Source of the DNA: Bacteroidota bacterium
GTDB taxonomy: Bacteria; Bacteroidota; Bacteroidia; Bacteroidales; Prolixibacteraceae
Direction of reading: 5' to 3'
DNA: 43,557 bases
NCBI GenBank assembly: GCA_030684645.1
Contig: JAUXUF010000322.1
Coordinates: 1-43,557, forward strand
Below, one piece after another: positions 1 through 6,910 of the stretch. The notes under the pieces were generated by a model that did not search any database, was not told the DNA's origin, and was given only the letters and a program-made list of their open reading frames with translations. Within the stretch, counting starts at the first letter, position 1, and every line of letters starts with the position of its first letter. The position numbers and the translations under genes were made by a program.

Positions 1-16
1 TTACATGATTACCTTA

Positions 17-1390
17 TTATAATTTGGCAATTGAATTGGTCAATAAAGCTTTGGTATAGTTAAAGTTATGAATACCCAAACTATATTCCCTCAGGCATAA
101 CTGGAAATTCAGGATAGCGCCATACTGAGCATTGGTTAAACTTAACTTAGGAAAAGTAAGGTTTAAGGCTTTTTGTTCAGCTGTCCATGAAGATGAAGGT
201 GCAGGATTTTGGAATGTACCTGAAGGATTGTTTGCTGCAAAATTAGGATTGTTTATCGGATCATAAACATTCAGGTAACCATCGTATTTATTTGCTGTGA
301 GACTTGCCCAAAGATTTACTCCACCAAGAGCTTCGTTGGTATTCGGATTTCTATTCAAAATTTCGACGCCACCAACAGTTAATTTTGTTGCCAGTGTAGT
401 AAGTAGGGTTTTAATTTCAGCACGTGGATTTAACCAAAGAGTGGTACTTGCTGATGTAATTGCTGTTGAGTGACATCCTGTTGCATTACAAGTAGTTAAA
501 TTACCTTTAGCAAAAAAGGTATGACCACCTGATCTTCCAACCAAATCACTAAGTCCACCCTTAGCGCCCATGTGGCAATCGATACAAGAAGCTTCGGTTG
601 TATGTTTTGAACTAGTATAAGGTAATGAACCAGCAAATTCAACACCACCCATACCAGCATATATGGCTCCAATGGCACCATAATGAACATGCATACGGTA
701 ACTTGGTCTTACAATGTTGGTTTTTGAGCCATTGTCATTAGCATCATAAGCCAAAACGGTTGGATTAGCAGCAATACCATCATAGTCCTGAACATTGCCA
801 GTCTGAAGGTTGGTTTGAGGACGTGGCTGGTGACATTTTATGCAAAGATTACTTTTTCCGCCATCAGCTTTCAGATCCATAATCTTTTTACCACCCCACA
901 TATTCATTGGTACCGGGGCAACTGTAGTTAATGAAGGAAGGTCAGAAGAACCATAAGTGGCATGAATTGAATTATGACAAGTTGAACAGCCATATTCGCC
1001 ATAAGCAGCTGATGCAATGCTTGCATAATCGTTAGCATATCTATTCGTAGTTGTATTTAAGGTAAACGTTGCAGGAACTTTATTTGCAACTACGTATTTA
1101 AATCCTTCTTGTGAGTGACATGGGGCACAACCCGTATTTCCAGCTTCTTCGAAAGCAGCTTCGCCGTAACTGTGTTTTGAAAACTCATACTGAACTGCGA
1201 TTAAATCAACTTTGGTAGGATTATGACACATTTTACAGGTTTGATTGGCATCCACACCATTCGTACCATCTTTACCAGCTGGTCCGGTATCACCTGTCAG
1301 GCCTGCAGGGCCTTCTTTTACACACGATGGAGCGATACACATGATCACAAACGCATAGAATAAAAGTCTGGAAATGTTTTTAAGTTTCAT
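17..1390 (-). CDS. Multihaem c-type cytochrome lipoprotein with collagen-like stalk
   Basis: A 457-residue secreted haem protein. The N-terminus is a hydrophobic signal ending in a Cys at residue 23 (lipoprotein-like). Residues 27-45 form six consecutive Gly-X-Y triplets, a collagen-like stalk. Five CXXCH haem motifs start at residues 52, 88, 135, 183 and 269, and a CX4CH motif (CNATGCH) at 301-307 is a possible sixth haem site. The C-terminal stretch around residues 425-450 (LREYSLGIHNFNY) resembles the GxHN..Y region of NrfA-like and other multihaem cytochromes, but no catalytic assignment is possible. It is probably anchored at the outer membrane or periplasm for electron transfer or respiration. 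It lies downstream of the Crp/Fnr gene on the same strand, with an FNR-like box in the 186-bp gap. Family membership is secure; substrate unknown. Confidence 0.88.
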   Translation of the reverse strand: MKLKNISRLLFYAFVIMCIAPSCVKEGPAGLTGDTGPAGKDGTNGVDANQTCKMCHNPTKVDLIAVQYEFSKHSYGEAAFEEAGNTGCAPCHSQEGFKYVVANKVPATFTLNTTTNRYANDYASIASAAYGEYGCSTCHNSIHATYGSSDLPSLTTVAPVPMNMWGGKKIMDLKADGGKSNLCIKCHQPRPQTNLQTGNVQDYDGIAANPTVLAYDANDNGSKTNIVRPSYRMHVHYGAIGAIYAGMGGVEFAGSLPYTSSKHTTEASCIDCHMGAKGGLSDLVGRSGGHTFFAKGNLTTCNATGCHSTAITSASTTLWLNPRAEIKTLLTTLATKLTVGGVEILNRNPNTNEALGGVNLWASLTANKYDGYLNVYDPINNPNFAANNPSGTFQNPAPSSSWTAEQKALNLTFPKLSLTNAQYGAILNFQLCLREYSLGIHNFNYTKALLTNSIAKL

Positions 1391-1543
1391 AAAATAAGTA
1401 TGTTAGGTTACTATTATTAAACAATCATTGCTTTATGGGACAACGGTTTTTCTTGCGACTAAAATAGATACCTTAATTGATATTTATGAACTCTTGCAAT
1501 TGATGTTTAGGAGGTTTCGTGATGATTAATAGTATGTATATTG

Positions 1544-1557
1544 TTGACATATATCAA
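1544..1557. promoter_or_regulatory. FNR-like operator TTGAC-ATAT-ATCAA
   Basis: The 14-mer TTGACATATATCAA differs at one base from the FNR consensus TTGAT-N4-ATCAA. It sits inside a longer inverted repeat with 7-bp perfect arms, TTGTTGA at 1541-1547 and TCAACAA at 1554-1560. It lies 154 bp upstream of the cytochrome start codon and just past the stop codon of the Crp/Fnr gene, so it most plausibly controls the cytochrome gene. Binding is inference. Confidence 0.55.
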
Positions 1558-1576
1558 CAATATAAAACAAAAAAAT

Positions 1577-2302
1577 TTAACCTTTTTTACTGATCAATTG
1601 AAGTGCTTCTTCGTCAAGAATATGAATAGCAGATCCATCAACAGTAATGATTCCTGAAGTTTTGAACTCTTTAAGAATACGGATAAAACTCTCCATTGTC
1701 ATTCCGGTCATATCTGCCATTTCCTGCCTAGAAAGTCGCGAGACGAACGGATTGCACAAAAATATTTCATTCTTCAGGTAAAGTAACAGATCGGATACCC
1801 TGCCCGGCATATACTTCTGGGTAATACCAACCAAATTGTTCAGCATTTGCATGTTTTGTTTGTTGTTCAGTTTTAAAAGTTCAAATGCAAACTGACTGTT
1901 TTTTGTTACAAAATCGAGAATCATATCCGAACCTATAAAACAACATTCAACTTCGGTAACAGCCTGAACGGTAAAATGTCTTATTTCATCTAGAAACATG
2001 CTTCCGCCAGTTAAAATGGAATGATTTGAATACAAACGAACAATCAGTTTTTTTTCATTTTCTCCTTCCGCGACAATTTTGGCTAACCCACGCTTGATGC
2101 AAACAATATTTCTGGCCGATGTGTTTTGTTTAAATATGGTCTCGCCTGCTTTAAAAACCAAGTGTCTTTTTTCTTTGACCAAAGAATCCAACTCATCAGT
2201 TGTCAAGCTGTCGAAAATACTATCATCACCATCATCGAAACATCGTGAGCAGCAACGATCTGTGCAAATAGCACATGCATCTTCATTTTTTTTCGTTTCC
2301 AT
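1577..2302 (-). CDS. Crp/Fnr-family regulator with N-terminal Cys cluster
   Basis: A 241-residue cytoplasmic transcription factor. Residues about 30-150 form the cyclic-nucleotide-binding-like beta-roll, and residues 188-219 are a Crp-type helix-turn-helix (SRLSRQEMADMTGMTMESF region). The N-terminus has cysteines at 10, 13, 17, 18 and 21 (CX2CX3CCX2C), and there is a Cys pair at 120-121 in the beta-roll. E. coli FNR binds [4Fe-4S] with three N-terminal Cys plus Cys122, so this arrangement could be an oxygen- or NO-sensing cluster. Many Bacteroidota Crp paralogues have N-terminal Cys pairs of unknown role, so the cluster is inference. The gene is followed by a multihaem cytochrome with an FNR-like box between them, which supports redox control. 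A 7-bp inverted repeat lies just upstream of its start. Confidence 0.9.
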   Translation of the reverse strand: METKKNEDACAICTDRCCSRCFDDGDDSIFDSLTTDELDSLVKEKRHLVFKAGETIFKQNTSARNIVCIKRGLAKIVAEGENEKKLIVRLYSNHSILTGGSMFLDEIRHFTVQAVTEVECCFIGSDMILDFVTKNSQFAFELLKLNNKQNMQMLNNLVGITQKYMPGRVSDLLLYLKNEIFLCNPFVSRLSRQEMADMTGMTMESFIRILKEFKTSGIITVDGSAIHILDEEALQLISKKG

Positions 2303-2318
2303 AATTCATTTTTTTTCG

Positions 2319-2343
2319 GGGTATATTTGTAATGGTTATACCC
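2319..2343. promoter_or_regulatory. Inverted repeat upstream of the Crp/Fnr gene
   Basis: The arms GGGTATA (2319-2325) and TATACCC (2337-2343) are perfect complements separated by 11 bp. They lie 17-41 bp upstream of the regulator start codon, so this could be an operator for autoregulation or a leader hairpin. The sequence does not resemble the FNR box. Confidence 0.3.
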
Positions 2344-2515
2344 TGTATTTAAAGTTGCTCAAAATACTTAATCTGTTCAGATATACAACTAACTATCTTT
2401 AATCTTATGCTTTAAAACTGTTTCTATCTTCAACTTAAGTGAAAAAAAATACAGTTTCACCCATTTAAATGACTTGGTAATTTCAAGCTATTGTCAGCAT
2501 TAAGTTTACGCTCCG

Positions 2516-3025
2516 TCAAAGCTTCTTCAGCATCCACAAACCACATCCAAAGTGTTTCGACTGACCAAGCGGCGCCAGTAAATATTCAAATCCGAATTTT
2601 GCATATATCTTTAATGCCAGATGCAATTCGTCCAATGTTTCGAGATACACTTGCTTATACCCGTTCTCTCTGGCCATTTGGAGGCAGCGCTCGATTAAAG
2701 TCCGGCCAAGCCCTATCCCTCGTGCTTCGGGAAGTAAATACATTTTGACCAATTCGCAGGTACTTTCGGGTAATCCCTCTGTTGGAAATATTCCACCCCC
2801 TCCCAGAATTTTCCCGTCAGCTTCAGCAACAAAATATGCCGACCGCGGCTTCCGGAACAATTCATACAAAGCATCGGTTGTTGAATCAAAATATACAGTT
2901 CCCGGACGGTTAGCACCAAACTCAGCCAATATATTCCGCACCACCACAGCCAGATCATGATTATCCGCCGGTTGAATTGCCCGTATAATAATTCCGTTCG
3001 GTGTTCTATTTATAGATTGATCCAT
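2516..3025 (-). CDS. GNAT-family N-acetyltransferase
   Basis: A 169-residue single-domain acetyltransferase that transfers acetyl from acetyl-CoA to an unknown amine. Motif A, the acetyl-CoA pyrophosphate loop, is R-G-I-G-L-G at residues 102-107, preceded by the expected beta-strand (CELVKMYLLPEARG). The later strand and helix (YLETLDELHLALKIYAKFGF) are typical of motif B, where a bulky Y-x-x-x-GF often marks the end. There is no signal peptide. It runs in the same direction as the metallo-hydrolase gene 39 bp upstream of it and could be co-transcribed. The substrate cannot be read from the sequence. Confidence 0.88.
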   Translation of the reverse strand: MDQSINRTPNGIIIRAIQPADNHDLAVVVRNILAEFGANRPGTVYFDSTTDALYELFRKPRSAYFVAEADGKILGGGGIFPTEGLPESTCELVKMYLLPEARGIGLGRTLIERCLQMARENGYKQVYLETLDELHLALKIYAKFGFEYLLAPLGQSKHFGCGLWMLKKL

Positions 3026-3064
3026 TAAATCAAAATTCGCTGTTTCAATAAAGATCCAAAGATA

Positions 3065-4210
3065 TTAGTTTATTCCTTTCCACCATTCATATGAAGGAGC
3101 AAACTCTCCCAATTTAACAGATTCGCCAATCATTGGATGAACAATTGGAATATTTAAACGACGAGCCTCGACGGTAACCCGTTCGATTGACTCGTCCCAG
3201 GCATGAAGAGAAAGTGCAAATTTTGCCCAATGAACCGGCATAAACATTTTAGCTTTTAAATCAATCGCCGCCTGAACGGTTTCTTCAGGCAACATATGAA
3301 TGTATTTCCATGAATGATTGTATTGACCACATTCGAGCAAAGCCAGGTCAAAAGGTCCATAGTCATTGCCAATTTGGGCAAAATGCGTATCATAACCCGA
3401 ATCACCGCCGATAAAAATCTTTTTAGTTGGGGTTTGCAATACAAACGAAACCCAAAGCGTCTGATTCCGCCTAAATGTGCGACCGGTGAAATGCCTTCCC
3501 GAAGTTGCAGTTACCTTAAATCCGGAATCAAGCAGAGCCGATTCAGTCCAATCCAGTTCAATTATTTTTTGGAGATCGAGTCCCCAATGTTCCAAATGAG
3601 AACCTGTCCCTAAACCAGTAACAATTTTCCCAACTTTCAGTTTCAGTTTCAACACAGTTTTGTAATCCAGATGATCCCAATGATCGTGCGTAATAAACAA
3701 ATAATCAATTTCAGGCATTTCATCAGCCTTATAAACATCGCTTCCGGCAAAACTTTTAACCATAAACGAAAATGGAGATGCACTTCCGGAGAAAACCGGA
3801 TCAACTAAAATCGTTTTACCATCAATCTGCATGAAATAAGAAGAATGACCAAACCAAACCAGAATATTCTCATCTGGATCTAAAGTCAGGAGATTCGTCA
3901 TTTTTGACGGCAAACTGCTGACTGGTTTTTTTCGTTTGCTGATTTTGAATATACCGTCCCTGATCATATCCATCTTACTTGCATCCTCAGCAAAAACAGG
4001 GGTGAAATTCAGGTTCTGAAACTGACTGTCCCTGAAATTCGGTGATTGCAGAACACGACTAGACCTCCAGTAATTTGGCTTTTTCCCAAATTGTGACTGC
4101 TGCATAAAAAGGGCTATTATTATTGTAAATGCAACTCCTGCTGAAATGAATACCATCATTATTTTCACAATTATTTTTGATATGATTCGGGTGTAACATA
4201 AAAACATCAA
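3065..4210 (-). CDS. Membrane-anchored MBL-fold hydrolase (NAPE-PLD/UlaG-like)
   Basis: A 381-residue protein with one N-terminal membrane segment (about residues 11-36), followed by a metallo-beta-lactamase-fold domain facing the periplasm. The metal-binding motif THDHWDHLD puts ligands at His175, His177, Asp179 and His180, with further likely ligands His240 (GRHFTGR), Asp270 (GGDSGY) and His327 (PVHWAKF). The order of motifs and the FGKKP...SPNF..SQFQN lead-in match bacterial proteins related to NAPE-hydrolysing phospholipase D, so a phosphodiester or lactone substrate is possible. The start at 4210 keeps the whole membrane anchor; an internal Met-Met at 18-19 would shorten it. It is divergent from the COG0523 gene at 4303. 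Confidence 0.85.
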   Translation of the reverse strand: MMFLCYTRIISKIIVKIMMVFISAGVAFTIIIALFMQQSQFGKKPNYWRSSRVLQSPNFRDSQFQNLNFTPVFAEDASKMDMIRDGIFKISKRKKPVSSLPSKMTNLLTLDPDENILVWFGHSSYFMQIDGKTILVDPVFSGSASPFSFMVKSFAGSDVYKADEMPEIDYLFITHDHWDHLDYKTVLKLKLKVGKIVTGLGTGSHLEHWGLDLQKIIELDWTESALLDSGFKVTATSGRHFTGRTFRRNQTLWVSFVLQTPTKKIFIGGDSGYDTHFAQIGNDYGPFDLALLECGQYNHSWKYIHMLPEETVQAAIDLKAKMFMPVHWAKFALSLHAWDESIERVTVEARRLNIPIVHPMIGESVKLGEFAPSYEWWKGIN

Positions 4211-4302
4211 CCAGTAATGCTATGATGTGACCGATTTGAATTACCTTTATTCAGCAAACATTTTTAGTTGCTGTAAAGTTTAATTGCTAAACGAAATTCA
4301 TT

Positions 4303-5271
4303 TTGCCAATAAAACCTAAAATACCAGTTTTAATCGTTACCGGATTTCTTGGATCCGGCAAAACAACCTTTATCAACAATTTGCTACTGCAAAATAAAGA
4401 AACAATATTCGGCCTGATTGAAAATGAATTCGGCGACGTTTCGATTGATGCCAAACTCATTTTAAACTATAAGCCTGAACAAATCATTGAACTGAACAAT
4501 GGCTGTATTTGCTGCACTATTTTCAACGAATTTTCATTGGCGCTTCAGGAACTGGTAAAAAAAAATAATCAGTTGGAGCAGCTTATCATTGAAACCACCG
4601 GAATAGCTGATCCCGGCCCTATCATTGAACCATTTTTTCAGGATGCCGACCTCAACCGTCTGTTTGAGTTGAGTGGCACCATTTGCCTGATCGACGCAGT
4701 TAACTTTCAGGAACAAATTGGTGGTTTTGAACAGCAAAAGCAAATCCTTTTCAGCGATTTGATCTTGATAAACAAAGCTAAAGAAGTTAGTGAAAAGAAA
4801 CTTCTGAACATCTGGAAGAAAGTGGCTGCTCTCAATCCTACCGCAACAATCGAAGACACCAATTTTGCCCGAAACGAAGCGGCGCAATTACATTCACTTC
4901 AGCCACAGTTACAGGATGATTTCATTCGGAAAATCAGGAAGCCGTTATACAGCGAGCCGGAAGCATCAAAATTCCATAGTTTTACAGTTCGGTTTGGAGG
5001 GCTTCTCAATGAAAGCCGTTTTCGGGGCTGGTTCAGCTATTTTGCTTCATTTCACCAGAGAAATATTTACCGGATAAAAGGAATCGTTCATTTCAAAGAA
5101 AATCCACTCTTCGGTATCGTTCAAGCTGTTGGAGGATCGGCTTCCATTACGGAAGGATCGGTGATTAATCCGTTTGAACCGCTCGAAAATATCCTGGTTT
5201 TCATCGGAAAAGAAGTTAGCAAATTTGAGGTCGAAAAGGAAATTCAACAGTTTTTACTCGAGGAAAACTAA
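4303..5271 (+). CDS. COG0523 (CobW/ZNG1-type) metallochaperone GTPase
   Basis: A 322-residue P-loop GTPase that usually delivers metal (Zn, Co, Fe) to a client enzyme. Walker A is GFLGSGKT (14-21), followed by ENEFG (40-44), the CXCC metal-binding motif GCICC (67-71) and ETTGIADP (97-104). The base-recognition motif reads NKAK (157-160) where NKxD is canonical. Residues about 220-322 form the CobW C-terminal domain. No ATG is available in frame between the upstream stop at 4288 and the conserved N-terminus, so TTG at 4303 is the best start. The gene is divergent from the MBL-fold gene, and no zinc-uptake gene or Zur site was seen nearby, so the client metal is unknown. Confidence 0.9.
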   Translation: MPIKPKIPVLIVTGFLGSGKTTFINNLLLQNKETIFGLIENEFGDVSIDAKLILNYKPEQIIELNNGCICCTIFNEFSLALQELVKKNNQLEQLIIETTGIADPGPIIEPFFQDADLNRLFELSGTICLIDAVNFQEQIGGFEQQKQILFSDLILINKAKEVSEKKLLNIWKKVAALNPTATIEDTNFARNEAAQLHSLQPQLQDDFIRKIRKPLYSEPEASKFHSFTVRFGGLLNESRFRGWFSYFASFHQRNIYRIKGIVHFKENPLFGIVQAVGGSASITEGSVINPFEPLENILVFIGKEVSKFEVEKEIQQFLLEEN

Positions 5272-5392
5272 GCTGGGTGGGAGACTCAACAAAGCATGCA
5301 AGATACCCGGAGAAAACAGGACACAACCAATGTCCAATAATCAATTTAAAAAAATACGGTAACTATTGTCAACCGTGACAATTGAAGGAGCA

Positions 5393-6001
5393 TTACTTTT
5401 CAACAACTGCATACGGATCGGTCACAAACGGACGGACATCGGTCAGCAACATTCCGGCAGTCAACGCTGCCTGCATTCCTAATTCGCCATCTTCAAAAAC
5501 CTGACAATATTCCGGGTCAACTTTCATCATTTCAGCACATTTCAGGAAAGTATCGGGTTCAGGTTTATGTCTGTCCACATCATCGGCAGTGACTATGAAA
5601 TCGAATAAATGATCAATCTTCAGTTCTTTCATCTGTAGCATGGCACTGGTGCGGCTGGCGCCTGTTCCCACTGCCATGGGAATTTTCCCGTGGGCCTTTT
5701 TCATCAGGCCGATCACCGCATCGTGTGGTTTAATATTGTTGATATTTCGCCAAAATTCAAGCTGCTTCATTTCAACAATTTCTCCGGCATCCAGACTTAA
5801 ATTTTGCTCACTTTTAATCCGTTCGGCAAAACTAATGGTGGGTGCTCCGGTAAGCTCAGCGATGATTCGTTCGTCAAATGTGCAATTCAGTTTTTTACAA
5901 ACCGAGTGCCAGCTTGCAATATGCACCGGCAGTGAATCAGACAAAGTTCCGTCCAGGTCAAAAATCAGCGCTTTTGCTTTTGGATGTATTTCAAGTTTCA
6001 T
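5393..6001 (-). CDS. HAD-family hydrolase, beta-phosphoglucomutase-like
   Basis: A 202-residue cytoplasmic HAD hydrolase with a small helical cap (subfamily IA). Motif I is FDLDGTLSDS with Asp15 as nucleophile and Asp17 as acid/base. Motif II is the TGASR segment, and HKPEPDTF supplies the conserved Lys. Motif IV is FEDGELGMQAALTAGM, as in beta-phosphoglucomutase and YqaB/YfbT-type sugar phosphatases. It is convergent with the COG0523 gene. A TACTTTTG -7 box lies 21 bp upstream of its start. The exact phosphosugar substrate cannot be told. Confidence 0.88.
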   Translation of the reverse strand: MKLEIHPKAKALIFDLDGTLSDSLPVHIASWHSVCKKLNCTFDERIIAELTGAPTISFAERIKSEQNLSLDAGEIVEMKQLEFWRNINNIKPHDAVIGLMKKAHGKIPMAVGTGASRTSAMLQMKELKIDHLFDFIVTADDVDRHKPEPDTFLKCAEMMKVDPEYCQVFEDGELGMQAALTAGMLLTDVRPFVTDPYAVVEK

Positions 6002-6021
6002 GAAGTTCGAATTTAAAGTAA

Positions 6022-6029
6022 CAAAAGTA
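6022..6029 (-). promoter_or_regulatory. Candidate -7 box (TACTTTTG) for the HAD gene
   Basis: On the minus strand this reads TACTTTTG, an exact match to the Bacteroidota -7 consensus TAnnTTTG, 21-28 bp before the start codon. No convincing -33 TTTG was found at the expected distance. Confidence 0.4.
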
Positions 6030-6200
6030 ACAAACTTTTGTGCCTGTAAAAAAAAGAAATTTAAAGGAGCTTTTTAAAGAATAGATGAAATTGTATCTTA
6101 TTCTTATTCAATGAAATTTATATTTTTTAGCATTTCAGATTATTTGTTTCATACATAAAATATCTTTAAATTTACTACACCCCATTAAAGATATTCTCAA

Positions 6201-6890
6201 ATGAAACAGAAACAATACATTAGGTTATTACTGCTACTCTATGTTTTGCTAGTTAGCTTTGCCTGCAAGAAAGATCCGTATGATGCCAACTCGGGTACTT
6301 TCACCGATAAAAGAGATAATCATTCTTATAAATGGGTAAAAATTGGCGATCAAATTTGGATGGCCGAAAACCTGGCCTATCTCCCTTATCTTTGTGCCCC
6401 CGATGCTCAGTGCGGTATCTATGTATATGACTATCAAGGAACTGGCTCAGCAAGTGTAAACTATAGCACTTATGGCTGCCTCTACAATTGGGAAACTGCC
6501 CTGAAAATTTGCCCCGAAGGGTGGCATTTACCTTCGGATGAGGAATGGATGAATCTGGAACTTTTCCTGGGGATGAAATTTGAAGATTTGGACCGAACAG
6601 ATATTCGTGGGATAGGTGTTAATGTTGGAGGTAAGCTAAAAGAAACAGGGTCACTTCACTGGATTGATCCAAACACTGGTGCCACTAATGAAACCGGATT
6701 TTCTGCTTTGCCAGGAGGCTGTTTTGAAACCAACAGATTTCATTCTATTGGAATTGAAGGATATTTTTGGTCTGCAGATGCAGTTAATCATTCAGGAGCA
6801 TGTAGATTTTTTTGTAATGCTAATGGTTTATCTGCTAGATGGTTTTTTGAAAAAACAATGGGACTTTCAATAAGATGTGTAAAAAACTAA
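6201..6890 (+). CDS. FISUMP-domain lipoprotein (first paralogue)
   Basis: A 229-residue lipoprotein with a signal peptide ending at Cys22 (LVSFAC). The body is one Fibrobacter-succinogenes-major-paralogous (FISUMP, TIGR02145) domain. It starts at Y-K-W-V-K-I-G-D-Q-I-W-M-A-E-N-L and continues through GCLYNWETALKICPEGWHLPSDEEW, a lectin-like/formylglycine-enzyme-like fold with no known activity. It sits 20 bp before the papain-like gene, and a second paralogue lies 30 bp after that gene, so the three probably form one transcript. A TATCTTTA at 6161-6168 is one base off the -7 consensus. The 44 bases at 6327-6370 are identical to 8889-8932 in the second copy. It is probably surface-exposed; role unknown. 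Confidence 0.87.
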   Translation: MKQKQYIRLLLLLYVLLVSFACKKDPYDANSGTFTDKRDNHSYKWVKIGDQIWMAENLAYLPYLCAPDAQCGIYVYDYQGTGSASVNYSTYGCLYNWETALKICPEGWHLPSDEEWMNLELFLGMKFEDLDRTDIRGIGVNVGGKLKETGSLHWIDPNTGATNETGFSALPGGCFETNRFHSIGIEGYFWSADAVNHSGACRFFCNANGLSARWFFEKTMGLSIRCVKN

Positions 6891-6910
6891 TAACCAAAAC
6901 ATAATATCGT

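Noticed and set aside
2079-2402. 107-codon + strand frame over the Crp/Fnr gene
   Set aside because: Antisense to a clear regulator gene, with a low-complexity, unrecognisable product.
5365-5382. Inverted repeat ATTGTCA-N4-TGACAAT as an operator
   Set aside because: It lies between two convergent gene ends where no promoter is expected; at most a weak terminator stem without a T-run.
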